From JAXMDC01 sp046349035 (GTDB lineage: Bacteria; Pseudomonadota; Alphaproteobacteria; Rhizobiales; Kaistiaceae): DNA of 64,000 nt. This document shows positions 31,830 to 40,766 of this stretch, one piece after another. Position numbers and translations under genes: made by a program. Position 1 is the first letter of the stretch. Every line of letters begins with the position of its first letter. The notes under the pieces were generated by a model. The model ran no database searches and was not told where the DNA came from. It saw only the letters and a list, made by a program, of their open reading frames with translations. Location of the stretch: NCBI GenBank assembly GCA_046349035.1, contig JAXMDC010000002.1, positions 248,001 through 312,000 of the forward strand, given 5' to 3'.

Positions 31830-33443
31830 CTACTCCGCCGCGGCCGGGGCCGGCGCGACCTGTCGCGCTCCGACCGGCGGGCGTTGCGGCCGGCGCAGCA
31901 GCAGCAGCATCGGCATCGTCGCCAGCGTCACGATCAGCATCAGCTTGAAGTCGTCGAGATAGGCGATGAAGGCCGACTGCTGCGAGACGAGGCCGTTCAG
32001 CTGGGTCAGCAGGCGGGGGTCGCCTGCCGCCAGCGCCGCTTCGGCGATCGGGCTCGTCGCCGGCATCTGGCGGAACGGCGTCAGCCGCTCGCCCAGCTCG
32101 GCGTGGTTGACCTGGATCGAATTGGCGAGGGTCGAGACCATGATCGAGATGCCGATCGCCGAGCCGATGTTCCTGACCAGGCTGAACACCGAGGCGCCGA
32201 GCGTGCGCAGCTGTGCCGGCAGCGTGGCGAAGGCGAGCATGTTGAGCGGCATGAACACGAAGCCGAAGCCGAAGCCCTGGATGATGCCGGTGGTAATGAA
32301 CGGCATCTCGGTCATCACCGGCGCGAAGGCAGTCATCTGCCACACCGAGATGGCGACGCAGATGCTGCCGAACAGCATCAGCAGCCGCGCATCGATCTTG
32401 TTCATCAGCCGCCCGACCACCACCATCGCCGCCATCGTTCCGAAGCCGCGCGGCGCCAAGAGCAGGCCGACCGAGATCGTCGAATAGCCGTAGAGCTGCT
32501 GCATCATCGGCGGCAGCAGCGCCATCGTCGCGAACAGCGTGGTGCTGATCAGGAAGATGAAGAGGAGGGCCGAGACGAAGTTGCGGTCGCGGAACACCTC
32601 AAGGTCGATGAACGGCTCCTTGGCCGAAAGGCTATGGACCAGGAAGATCCACAGCGCCGAAGCGGCGATGCCGGCCTCGATCAGGATTTCCGGCGAGGAG
32701 AACCAGTCGAGCTGACGGCCGCGATCCAGCAGCAGCTGCGCCGCGCCAAGGGCGATCGACAGCCAGGCGAAACCGAAAAGGTCGAACGGCCGCGCCCGCC
32801 GCTTGGTGTCGGGCAGATAGAGGAACATGCCGAGGAAGGCGAGGATGCCGACCGGGAGGTTCACGTAGAACGCCCAGCGCCACGACGCGACCTCGGTCAG
32901 CCAGCCGCCGAGCGTCGGCCCGAGGATCGGACCGACCATCACCCCGGCGCCCCACAGCGCCATCGCCCCGCCGCGCCGCTCCGGCGGGTTCAAGTCGAAC
33001 AGCGTCGCCTGGCTGAGCGGCACCAGCGCCGCGCCGAACGCGCCCTGCAGGACGCGGAACAGCACCATCTCTTCCAGGCTCTGCGCCGCGCCGCAGAGGG
33101 CCGAGGCGGCAACGAAGCCGGCGACGGTGGCCAGGAACAGCTGCCGCCGGCCGAAGCGCTCGGCGAGCCAGGCGGTGAGCGGCGTGGCGATCGCCGAGGC
33201 GACGATATAGGAGGTGAGCACCCAGGAGATGGTGTCCTGCGCCGCGCCGAGGCTGTTCTGCATCGACGGCAGCGCGACATTGGCGATCGTCATGTCGAGG
33301 ATCTGCATCACCATCGCCAGCATCACCGAGAGGGTGATGAGGCCGCGATGCGGCACCTCGACGAACGGCTGCGCCGCAGCAGGTGCCGCGGCAGCCGGGG
33401 AGGGGGCTCGGGCCGCAGCCGGTGCGGCGGCGGTGGCGCTCAT
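31830..33443 (-). CDS. EmrB/QacA (DHA2) family drug efflux transporter, 537 aa
   Basis: Fourteen membrane segments. Motifs: ILDMTIANVALPSMQ (motif D1 of DHA2), WVLTSYIVASAIATPLTAWLAERFGRR (motif A), GAGVMVGPILGPTLGG (motif C). These are proton-driven drug exporters. Its ATG overlaps the stop of the membrane fusion protein gene, so with 33440 and 34630 it forms an EmrAB system controlled by MarR. A Pro/Ala-rich N-terminal tail (MSATAAAPAAARAPSP) is unusual. No TolC partner gene is beside it. Confidence 0.93.
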   Translation of the reverse strand: MSATAAAPAAARAPSPAAAAPAAAQPFVEVPHRGLITLSVMLAMVMQILDMTIANVALPSMQNSLGAAQDTISWVLTSYIVASAIATPLTAWLAERFGRRQLFLATVAGFVAASALCGAAQSLEEMVLFRVLQGAFGAALVPLSQATLFDLNPPERRGGAMALWGAGVMVGPILGPTLGGWLTEVASWRWAFYVNLPVGILAFLGMFLYLPDTKRRARPFDLFGFAWLSIALGAAQLLLDRGRQLDWFSSPEILIEAGIAASALWIFLVHSLSAKEPFIDLEVFRDRNFVSALLFIFLISTTLFATMALLPPMMQQLYGYSTISVGLLLAPRGFGTMAAMVVVGRLMNKIDARLLMLFGSICVAISVWQMTAFAPVMTEMPFITTGIIQGFGFGFVFMPLNMLAFATLPAQLRTLGASVFSLVRNIGSAIGISIMVSTLANSIQVNHAELGERLTPFRQMPATSPIAEAALAAGDPRLLTQLNGLVSQQSAFIAYLDDFKLMLIVTLATMPMLLLLRRPQRPPVGARQVAPAPAAAE

Positions 33444-34633
33444 CGCGCGCCGGCGGCGAAGGCCGAGCCGGTCAGCGAGAGGCCGAACAGCGAGCGGACA
33501 TGGCCGGTGTCGACGGCGACGCTGGCGCTGAGGCCGGCGATCAGCGGCACGCCCTCGGTCGCTCCGGAGAAGGCGAGGCGGACCGGCACGCGCTGCACCA
33601 CCTTGATCCAGTTGCCGGTGGCGTTCTGCGGCGGGATGACGGCGAACTGCGCGCCGGTGCCGGCGCCGATGCTGGCGACCGTGGCTTCGAGCGGCCGGTC
33701 GGGATAGGCGTCGAGGGTGACGCTGACCTTCTGCCCGACCGCCATGTGGAGGAGGTCGGTCTCCTTGAAGTTCGCCTCGATCCAGGCGCGGCCGGTCTCC
33801 ATCAGGCTGAAGACGGCGGTGGCCGGGGTCACGTACTGCCCGACCTGCAAGTGATCGGCCTGGGTGACGATGCCGTCGGCCGGCGCTTTGACCGTGGTGT
33901 TGGCGAGGTCGAAGGCCGCCTTCTTGGCCGAGGCAAGCGCCTGCAGCACCAGCGGGTGGGCGTCGGTGGCGATGGTGGCGTCGCCGCCGAGCGCGGCAAC
34001 CGCGCCCTGCACCTTCTCCTGCGCCTGGGTCAGCCGCTGCGTGGCGGCGAGATAGTCGTTCTGCGCCTGCTCGAAGGTCGAAGTCGAGGCGACGCCGGAC
34101 TTGAGGAGGTCCTGCTGGCGCTGAAACTTCTTCTGCTGGAACTCGGTGGCGTCCTGCGCCACCTGAAGGTCGACGGTCGCCTGCTTGTGCGCGGCTCGGA
34201 GCTGCTCGACCTGCAGCCGCGCCGCCGCGACCGCCGCCTGCGTCTGCGCCTGGGCGATCTCGAACGGCTCGCGGTCGAGGCTGAAGAGCGTGTCGCCGGC
34301 CTTGACGCGGTCGTTCTCGCGCACCGCCACGCTGGCGACGCGGCCGGAGATCACCGGCGCGATCGTCACCTTGTCCTGCTGCACATAGGCGTTGTCGGTG
34401 GCGGCGTAGCGGCCGCCGGAGAGGTACCACCAGCCGCCACCGCCGGCGAGCGCCAGCGGCACCACCAGCATGGCGATGGTGCGCTTGATCGGGAAGCGGC
34501 GGCGTGCCGGCGCGGCAGCGGTCGCGGCACCGCCGCTGGCGCTGTTGGCGGCGGCGGGTGGCGTCGCGGCCGGCGCTTCGGCGGCGGGGAGGGGGCGGGC
34601 GCTGCCCGTGTTGGTTCTGGCGTCGGCGTTCAT
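33440..34633 (-). CDS. EmrA/HlyD-family membrane fusion protein, 397 aa
   Basis: An N-terminal anchor (about residues 49-66) is followed by a lipoyl/barrel-sandwich part (NAYVQQDKVTIAPVISGRVASVAVRENDRVKAGDTLFSLD), long coiled coil (residues 110-225) and beta-barrel (APADGIVTQADHLQVGQYV, DAYPDRPLEATVASIG). This is the periplasmic adaptor that links EmrB to an outer membrane channel. The start overlaps the MarR stop by four bases and the end overlaps EmrB. Confidence 0.93.
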   Translation of the reverse strand: MNADARTNTGSARPLPAAEAPAATPPAAANSASGGAATAAAPARRRFPIKRTIAMLVVPLALAGGGGWWYLSGGRYAATDNAYVQQDKVTIAPVISGRVASVAVRENDRVKAGDTLFSLDREPFEIAQAQTQAAVAAARLQVEQLRAAHKQATVDLQVAQDATEFQQKKFQRQQDLLKSGVASTSTFEQAQNDYLAATQRLTQAQEKVQGAVAALGGDATIATDAHPLVLQALASAKKAAFDLANTTVKAPADGIVTQADHLQVGQYVTPATAVFSLMETGRAWIEANFKETDLLHMAVGQKVSVTLDAYPDRPLEATVASIGAGTGAQFAVIPPQNATGNWIKVVQRVPVRLAFSGATEGVPLIAGLSASVAVDTGHVRSLFGLSLTGSAFAAGAR

Positions 34634-35193
34634 GGCGTAAGACCGTTTCGGGAGTGGCGTTGATTGCGGCGTTCGCGGAGGCGCTGGCCGGCTTCACCGA
34701 GGAGGCGGCGGCGGCGCGTGCGCGGGCTTTCCTCCTCGCCGCTGGCCTCGGCCGCAGGCGGCGCGGCGGCGAGGTTGGCGCGCATGCGCGTCAGCGCGGC
34801 GACGAGAATCTCGATCTCGGCCTCGCTAACCCCGGCATGCGCCAGACAGGAAACGTCGCCGGCCATCGCCCGCATCTGCTTCAGCACTGGCTCGGCCTCT
34901 GGTCCGAGGTAGAGGCGATAGGCGCGGCGGTCGTCCGGATCGGCGCGGCGCTCGACGAGTCCGGCCCGCTCCAGGCGATCGACCTGACGCGACAAGGTGA
35001 TCGGCTCGACCTCGATCAGATCGGCGATCTGCGACTGCTTCAGCCCCTCGTGGCTCTTCAGGACAGCCAGCACGTGCCATTGCGCGCGGGTGAAGCCGAC
35101 CAGCGCCGCACGCCGGTCGACGGCACGCTTCAGCAGGCGGGCGACGTCGTGGATGAGGAAATTGATGTTGCGGCTAGGCAGCGTGGCATCCAT
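34630..35193 (-). CDS. MarR-family transcriptional regulator of the Emr operon, 187 aa
   Basis: Winged helix: TRAQWHVLAVLKSHEGLKQSQIADLIEVEPITLSRQVDRLERAGLVERRADPDDRRAYRLYL, the classic MarR core (residues 30-110), with a charged C-terminal extension. I chose ATG 35193 because a strong promoter at 35201-35229 puts the transcript start at about 35194, so the mRNA would be nearly leaderless; the ATG at 35220 would sit inside the promoter. First gene of marR-emrA-emrB; two repeats at 35208 and 35238 are its likely operators. Confidence 0.88.
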   Translation of the reverse strand: MDATLPSRNINFLIHDVARLLKRAVDRRAALVGFTRAQWHVLAVLKSHEGLKQSQIADLIEVEPITLSRQVDRLERAGLVERRADPDDRRAYRLYLGPEAEPVLKQMRAMAGDVSCLAHAGVSEAEIEILVAALTRMRANLAAAPPAAEASGEEESPRTRRRRLLGEAGQRLRERRNQRHSRNGLTP

Positions 35194-35200
35194 AAGCCGC

Positions 35201-35248
35201 AATATAATAAGCGCGCTCATAATATGCAAGCTTCTAGTAAGCGCGCTT
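35201..35248 (-). promoter_or_regulatory. Promoter and paired operators of the MarR-EmrAB operon
   Basis: On the minus strand: -35 TTGCAT (35224-35229), 17-bp spacer, -10 TATATT (35201-35206). Two near-identical elements, TAAGCGCGCTC (35208-35218) and TAAGCGCGCTT (35238-35248), are exactly 30 bp apart; each has the palindrome AAGCGCGCTT or a single-base variant. One lies in the spacer and one before the -35, so a bound MarR would block transcription. Confidence 0.72.
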
Positions 35249-35336
35249 CCTTTCCCGCCGTTCCGGGTCGCTTGGCGACTGCGGACGGCTGCTGCGCGAT
35301 GCCGCGCCGGCCGCCCTTGTAGGCCGCCACAATGCT

Positions 35337-36365
35337 GTGATCCTTCGCCGAACCGTGGCGGAAAAACTGACAGTCGCGATCTGCACCCACAATCGCGCGG
35401 CGATCCTCGATGAGACGCTGGCGGCGCTGGCTGCTGCCGAGCCGCCGCGAGCGGCGGCGCTCGAAGTGCTGATCGTCCTCAACGCCTGCAGCGACGACAG
35501 CCCGGCCGTGGTCGAGCGCTGGCGCGGCCGGCTGCCGATTGCGGTGGCCGAGGAACCGCGCCCCGGCGTGTCGCATGCCCGCAACGCCGCGATTGACGCC
35601 GCGACCGGATCGCTGATCCTCTGGATCGACGATGACGCGACGCCGCTGCCGGGTTGGCTGCGCGCTTACGAAGCCGCCGCGGCGCGCTGGCCCGACACCG
35701 CCTTCTTCGGCGGCACCATTCGCCCGCGTTTTCTCGGCACGCCGCCGCGCTGGCTGCTGGAGGCGCTTCCGGCCATCGCCGCGGCCTTCGGCGACCACCC
35801 CGGCGGCGCCGACGGCGAAGCCGTGCGCCCGGGCGCAACGCCCTTCGCCGGCAACCTTGCCGTCCGCGTGGCGGTGCAGCGCCGCCGCCGCTTCGATACC
35901 GGCCTTGGCCGGGCCCCGGTCGGCTGGGTGCGCGGCGGCGAGGAGGCTGCATTCCTCGAAACCCTGCTTCTGGAAGGCGCGAACGGGCGCTGGGTGACGG
36001 GCGCCGAGGTCGAACATCGCATCGGTCCCGAGAAGCAGACGCGGCGCTTCGTGCGCGAGAGCTACTACGGCTATGGCCGCGACCGCGGCCTTGCCGCGCG
36101 GCGCCTGGCCGAGCGCAATGCCGCCCTGGCGCGCGGCGCCGCCGACCCGGCCATCGATTGGGCCGCCCCGCCGGAGGTTCTGGCGCGGGTCTATCCCCGG
36201 CGGCGCGAGACCGGGCCGCTCGGCGATGCGCTGGGCCTAGCCTGGGTGGAACTGCGCACACTCTATTCCCGCTTCTTCCGTCCGCCGCGCTCCTGGGCCG
36301 CCCACCGCTCGCATGCCAGCGCCCTTGCCGGCTATTGGCGGAGCCGCTACGGCCGGTCGTCCTGA
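35337..36365 (+). CDS. Family 2 glycosyltransferase, 342 aa
   Basis: GT-A fold: TVAICTHNRAAILDETLAAL, ALEVLIVLNACSDDSPAVV, GVSHARNAAIDAATGSLILWIDDDATPLPGWL, with the IDDDA segment as the DxD-type metal/nucleotide-sugar site, and ED-like WVRGGEEAAFLETLL as the acceptor-side acidic motif. No membrane segments, so it is cytosolic or peripheral. The substrate is unknown. The start GTG 35337 is uncertain; GTG 35355 is possible. The gene diverges from the MarR operon. Confidence 0.83.
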   Translation: MILRRTVAEKLTVAICTHNRAAILDETLAALAAAEPPRAAALEVLIVLNACSDDSPAVVERWRGRLPIAVAEEPRPGVSHARNAAIDAATGSLILWIDDDATPLPGWLRAYEAAAARWPDTAFFGGTIRPRFLGTPPRWLLEALPAIAAAFGDHPGGADGEAVRPGATPFAGNLAVRVAVQRRRRFDTGLGRAPVGWVRGGEEAAFLETLLLEGANGRWVTGAEVEHRIGPEKQTRRFVRESYYGYGRDRGLAARRLAERNAALARGAADPAIDWAAPPEVLARVYPRRRETGPLGDALGLAWVELRTLYSRFFRPPRSWAAHRSHASALAGYWRSRYGRSS

Positions 36366-36525
36366 GCCTTCCGCGGGAAAGTGGCCGGCGGCTCTGCCTT
36401 GCCAGCGCCTTTTTCGTCAGCCCGTTATCCACCGCCCCGCGTTGCACCGCCTGGCAGCAGGCCGCATACTTCCGGCCAGATGCCGCAGCAGCAGCTGCGC
36501 CAGCCTGATTCGTTTTGGAGGGACC

Positions 36526-37872
36526 ATGGCCGAGGACTGGGCCGCCGACGTGAAGAAATACGTGCCGCAGGCCGAGGACGCGGTCATTGCCGGCATCGTG
36601 CGCTATTGCGGCATTGCCTTGCAGAAGCGCGATTCCTCGCTGGTTTCCTACAGCGAGCCGGAGGAACTCGACCGCGTCCGCAACAATTTCCTGAAGAAGA
36701 AGCTGGGCCTGACCGCCTCCGACCAGGAACTGAACGACGCCATCGCCGCGGTCGGGCAGCGCATGGCCGGCGTCAACGCCCGTCACCGCGTGACCGTCTA
36801 CTATTTGCTGGCCGAGCGTTTCGGGAAACTCGCCATGTTCAGCAGCGGCGGCAAGTCCGGTGGCAAGTCCGCCGGGGCGAACGCGGCTGCCAAGGCGGCT
36901 CCCGCCTCGCCGCCGAGCCCGTCGCCGGCCGCGGCCGCTCCGCCGCCTCCGGCAAAGCCGGCCGAACCGGCCGCGCCCGCCGCTGTCGCCCCGGCGGCAA
37001 AGCCCGCAGCTCCGGCCATGGCCGCCCCAGTGTCGCCGTCGCCTGCAGCTGCATCGCCCGCCCCGCCGAAGCCGGCGCAGCCGGCCCCAGCCGCTCCGGC
37101 GGCTCCCGTCATGGCCGCCGCAGCCTCGCCGTCGCCCAGCATGGCATCGCCAGCGCCGCCCAAGCCGGCGCAGCCGGCCCCACCGGCGGCAAGCATGGCT
37201 CCGTCGTCGCCCGCCAAGCCGGCGGCGCCCGCCGCGCCAGCCGCCGCCATGGCCCATGAGCCGAAGCCTGCGGCGGCTGCCGCCCCTGCGGCAAAACCAA
37301 CCCCGGCGGCGGCTGCCGCCCCTGAGGCAAAACCAACCCCGGCGGCTGCGGCCCCTGCCGCCCCTGCGGCAAAACCAACCCCGGCGGCGGCTGCCGCCCC
37401 TGCGGCAAAACCAACAATGACGCCGACGCCGATGGGCGGTATATCCGGCGGCGGCGCGCCGATGTCGGCCGCCCCGGCAAAGCCGGCCGCTCCGCCGCCT
37501 CCTGCGGCGTCCGCCATGCCGATGCATGGCGGCGCCTCGCATGGGGCGCCTGCGGCTGCTCCGGCCATGAACGGCAAGGCGCCGAACGGGGCGTCGGCCG
37601 GCAGCGGCCATGCAGCTTCGGGTCAGGGAGCAAGGCCGGCGGCGCCGATGCCGATGGCAGCAGCATCCGCCGCTGGTGCGGCGAAGACAGGTGGAGGGCA
37701 CGGAATGGCGCAGGGGCACGGTCACGGCGGGGGCGCAACCGCCGACGCGGGCATGGTCATGGGCATGGAGGAGCGGAACCTCACCTATCGCCGCTTCCTC
37801 AACCTCTTCAAGGTCGGTGCCATCGGCTGCATCATCCTGCTGATCTTCCTGTTCTTCCACTTCAAGGGCTAG
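36526..37872 (+). CDS. DUF2853 domain joined through a long Pro/Ala-rich repeat to a CoxIV-like membrane tail, 448 aa
   Basis: Residues 1-105 fit DUF2853: VKKYVPQAEDAVIAGIVRYC, SYSEPEELDRVRNNFLKKKLGL, MAGVNARHRVTVYYLLAERFGKL. Residues 105-410 are a low-complexity PAKPAAPAAP linker containing 36-bp DNA repeats. The end, ERNLTYRRFLNLFKVGAIGCIILLIFLFFHFKG, resembles the single-helix bacterial aa3 oxidase subunit IV, and anchors the chain in the membrane by its C-terminus. DUF2853 alone is normally about 100 residues, so the fusion is unusual. GGAGG before ATG 36526 decides the start. Confidence 0.72.
   Translation: MAEDWAADVKKYVPQAEDAVIAGIVRYCGIALQKRDSSLVSYSEPEELDRVRNNFLKKKLGLTASDQELNDAIAAVGQRMAGVNARHRVTVYYLLAERFGKLAMFSSGGKSGGKSAGANAAAKAAPASPPSPSPAAAAPPPPAKPAEPAAPAAVAPAAKPAAPAMAAPVSPSPAAASPAPPKPAQPAPAAPAAPVMAAAASPSPSMASPAPPKPAQPAPPAASMAPSSPAKPAAPAAPAAAMAHEPKPAAAAAPAAKPTPAAAAAPEAKPTPAAAAPAAPAAKPTPAAAAAPAAKPTMTPTPMGGISGGGAPMSAAPAKPAAPPPPAASAMPMHGGASHGAPAAAPAMNGKAPNGASAGSGHAASGQGARPAAPMPMAAASAAGAAKTGGGHGMAQGHGHGGGATADAGMVMGMEERNLTYRRFLNLFKVGAIGCIILLIFLFFHFKG
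37270..37415 (+). repeat. 36-bp minisatellite inside the DUF2853-fusion gene
   Basis: Units start at 37270 and 37306 with GCGGCGGCTGCCGCCCCTG, followed by CGGCAAAACCAACCCC; a third, slightly longer copy and a fourth follow. Each encodes AAAAPAAKPTPA. Being in frame, gain or loss of units would change the linker length without breaking the gene. Confidence 0.8.
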
Positions 37873-38004
37873 CCGCGCTCATCCCCGCGGACTGACGGCC
37901 GCCGCGCCCCCGCGCGGCGGCTTTTGGCGCTTGCGGCGCCGGAGTGGGGCAGGGCAGCCGGCCGCCGTTGCGCCGCGTGGCTGACCCCGCCACAATCGCG
38001 CCCG

Positions 38005-38622
38005 ATGCGTTCTCGCGCGCTTTGGGCGCTGGTCGCGGCGGCCAATGTCGCGATCTACCTCCTCATGGTGGCCTCGACCGGCCGCACCGAATTCACCTCG
38101 CGCCAGGCGCTCGCCTGGGGCGCCGATTTCGGGCCGCTGACGGTCGGCGAGGGCGAGTGGTGGCGGCTGCTGACCGCGACCTATCTCCACGGCAGCTTCA
38201 GCCACCTTCTCGGCAACATGATCTGCCTGTGGGCCTGGGGCCGCTTCGTCGAGATGCGCCTCGGCGCGCCGCGCTTCCTCCTCGCCTACACCGCCTGCGG
38301 CCTCGTCGCGAGCTTCGCCAGCGTCTCGTTCAACCCCGACGTCGTCAGCCTCGGCGCCTCCGGGGCGATCCTCGGCATGCTCGGCGTGATGGGAGGCCTG
38401 CGCCTCAAGGGTGACGCCAGCGTGCCGGCCAATGTCGTCTTCATCAACGCCATCTACTCGATCCCACTCGCCGTGCTGTCGCCGCAAGTCGACTGGGTCG
38501 CCCACGCCGCCGGCTTTGCCGCCGGCATCCTCGCCGGGATGGTGCTCGGCCGCGCCACGCCGACCTACGCCCCGCCGCCCGAGGAGGAGGAGCCCACGGC
38601 GCCGTCGGGGCCGTGGGGGTAG
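38005..38622 (+). CDS. Rhomboid-family intramembrane serine protease, 205 aa
   Basis: Six membrane segments. Conserved parts: HGSFSHLLGNM (H62, H67, N71, the HxxxN oxyanion region), GASGAILG (nucleophile S119 of GxSG) and VDWVAHAAG (H167), giving the full Ser-His dyad. Cleaves membrane proteins within the bilayer; natural substrates are unknown. The Pro/Glu-rich tail is cytosolic. The ATG at 38005 lacks a clear ribosome site. Confidence 0.88.
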   Translation: MRSRALWALVAAANVAIYLLMVASTGRTEFTSRQALAWGADFGPLTVGEGEWWRLLTATYLHGSFSHLLGNMICLWAWGRFVEMRLGAPRFLLAYTACGLVASFASVSFNPDVVSLGASGAILGMLGVMGGLRLKGDASVPANVVFINAIYSIPLAVLSPQVDWVAHAAGFAAGILAGMVLGRATPTYAPPPEEEEPTAPSGPWG

Positions 38623-38666
38623 GGGGGCCGGTTGCCCGGCGCCCCGAATCGCCTAACGTCGGCGCC

Positions 38667-39824
38667 ATGCGCACCACACTTGCCGCGTCTCCCACCCGCC
38701 GCGCCGTCCTTGCCGGAGCCGCCGCTCTTGCGCTGGCGCCGCGCCTCGCCGCGGCCCAGGTGCCCGACGCCAGCGCCGCCTTCGCGCTGCTGCCGCGCAC
38801 TGCCGCGGCGGGCCTGACCGGCCTCCCGTCTGCCGCGCCGAAGGGTGCCGCCGCCGCCGAGGCGGCGCGGGCGCAGATGGCCGCCTATGCCCTCCGCTCG
38901 GCGCGGCGCTGGATCGACCGCGCGCCGCAGCCGATGCCGGTCGTCCACACCGAGGGGACGCTGCCGCATCAGGGCATCTACGACCAGTCGGTCGAGGCCA
39001 AGAAGGACTGGCAGGCGACGCGCGATCTGGCGCTCGGCTCGCGGCTTGCCGGCGACGGCGCGATGGCCGGCAAGACCGTGGCGCTGATCAAGGCCTGGCT
39101 CGGCGTCTACAAACCGAGCTTCAACCCGATCGACGAGACCGATCTCGACCGCCTGATGACAGCCTTCGACCTCCTCGAAGGCTCCGCCCGCGCGCCGGTC
39201 GCCGCCGACTACGGCAAGTTCCTCGCCGCGCTCGCCTCCGGCTATCTCGACCGCATGCCGACGCTGAAAGGCGGCACCGCCACCAACAACTGGCAAAGCC
39301 ACCGCGTGAAGCTGGCAACCCTCGCCGCCTATGGCGCCGGCGACAAGGCGCTGATCGAGCGCGCCCGCGCCGCCTATAAGAAGCAGCTCGCCGACAATTT
39401 GCGGGCGGACGGCAGCGTCCTCGATTTCGCCGAGCGCGACGCCCTCCACTACGTCACCTACGATCTGGAGCCGCTGCTGATGGCGGCCCTTGCCGCCAAG
39501 ACGCATGGCGAGGACTGGTACGGCGAGAAGAACGCCGCCGGCGTCGGCCTCAAGGAGGCGCTGCTGTGGCTCGCCCCCTACGCCGAGGGAAAGAAGACGC
39601 ACCAGGAATTCGTCCGCTCGACCGTCGCCTTCGACGCCGCCCGCGCCAAGGCGGGCCTGCCGGGCTTTGCCGGCCTCTGGAACAAGGAGGAAGGGGAGGA
39701 GGTCTTCACCCTCGCCGCCCGCCTCGACGCAGCGTTCGCCCCGCTCGCCGCCGCACTTACCCCCGGCTTCACCGGCGACAAGCGCCCCCGCTCGCCCTGG
39801 CTTCACCTCACGCTGCCGGTGTGA
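38667..39824 (+). CDS. Alginate-lyase-family (PL5-like) exported protein, 385 aa
   Basis: The signal begins MRTTLAASPTRRAVLAGAAALALAP, with twin arginine; exported. The mature protein matches the alpha-helical alginate lyase fold: TNNWQSHRVKLATLAAYGAGD (the N-N-W-x-x-H catalytic stretch) and LDFAERDALHYVTYDLEPLLMAALAAKT. PL5 lyases cut alginate-type uronic acid chains by beta-elimination; homologues in species without alginate genes have unknown substrates. Family likely; activity not certain. Confidence 0.75.
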   Translation: MRTTLAASPTRRAVLAGAAALALAPRLAAAQVPDASAAFALLPRTAAAGLTGLPSAAPKGAAAAEAARAQMAAYALRSARRWIDRAPQPMPVVHTEGTLPHQGIYDQSVEAKKDWQATRDLALGSRLAGDGAMAGKTVALIKAWLGVYKPSFNPIDETDLDRLMTAFDLLEGSARAPVAADYGKFLAALASGYLDRMPTLKGGTATNNWQSHRVKLATLAAYGAGDKALIERARAAYKKQLADNLRADGSVLDFAERDALHYVTYDLEPLLMAALAAKTHGEDWYGEKNAAGVGLKEALLWLAPYAEGKKTHQEFVRSTVAFDAARAKAGLPGFAGLWNKEEGEEVFTLAARLDAAFAPLAAALTPGFTGDKRPRSPWLHLTLPV

Positions 39825-40000
39825 GCCCGCCCGAGCCGAAGCCCCCCGCGGCCGAGGGCGAATGGCGGCGCCTTGAGCCTCGGAGCCCGAGGTCCCCGGT
39901 AGCGATTAGCAACGCCTATCGCGTCCATTGAGTTACGCCGGAGTGCTGCCGGCCCATGCTTGTTCCCCTCGAAGTGAGACCAAAATCGGGAGGGAGCATC

Positions 40001-40549
40001 ATGTCGATCGACAGAACGGCAGGCATCGTTGCGGGTGGGCTCGTCGCGCTCGCGATATCAGGCGCGGCGTTCGCGCAGCAGCAGGCACCGGCCCAAGGCG
40101 GCGCAGCCCCGCGTCCGCCGCAGGTATCGGGCCAGATCGGCACCGGCGCGCCCGAGGAGGTCTTTCTCAACATGAAGATGGCAGCCGACGGGGTGGTTAG
40201 CCTGTCGTCGAGCGCAATCAAGCTCGCCTGGGGCGGATACTACCGGTTCAACTTTGTCTGCCCGCCGGGCATGGCGGATGGAATGGGTGTCGTCATGTAC
40301 GCCCCGGAATTGTGGGAGAACTCGCACATCCGGATCATCAGCGTCGCCGACACGACAAAGCCGATCGAAGACCCGCAGGCCAATTTCTATATGCAGGGCC
40401 GGAACATATCGAAACTGGAGTGCGAGGGCCTGGACCTGACCCTGCGGGTTAGCTTCCATCCGATGCGCAAGGGCACTTACCCCTTCAGGGTCGTGAACGA
40501 GCGGACCAATCCGCCTAAGGAGGTCAAAGGCCAGTTCATAGTTGAGTGA
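40001..40549 (+). CDS. Secreted protein of unknown function, 182 aa
   Basis: ATG 40001 has GGAGGGAGC upstream; the signal peptide ends near GAAFAQ (residue 25). A Pro-rich stretch leads to a beta-rich domain (VSLSSSAIKLAWGGYYRFNFVCPPG, ENSHIRIISVADTTK, LTLRVSFHPMRKGTYPFRVVNER) that looks cupredoxin- or Ig-like; no copper ligand set was clear. It stands alone and lies before another secreted protein gene. Confidence 0.65.
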   Translation: MSIDRTAGIVAGGLVALAISGAAFAQQQAPAQGGAAPRPPQVSGQIGTGAPEEVFLNMKMAADGVVSLSSSAIKLAWGGYYRFNFVCPPGMADGMGVVMYAPELWENSHIRIISVADTTKPIEDPQANFYMQGRNISKLECEGLDLTLRVSFHPMRKGTYPFRVVNERTNPPKEVKGQFIVE

Positions 40550-40766
40550 GTCCGTGGCATAGCGGCTTTCGGTTCGCCATCGGCAAAGAGGGCAATTCCA
40601 CCGGATTGGCGGCCTGAGGCTCGAGGAACCGGCCGCCTCAGGCCGCCGCTGCCGTGACCGTCGGCGTTGCGGATTGAGACCAGCCGGGCGAAGATGCCTC
40701 GGCGTGAAACGGCGGCGGGGCGGGGGCCGCCGCCGCTGCCGGAACCGTTGGAGCGGGGAGGGACAA

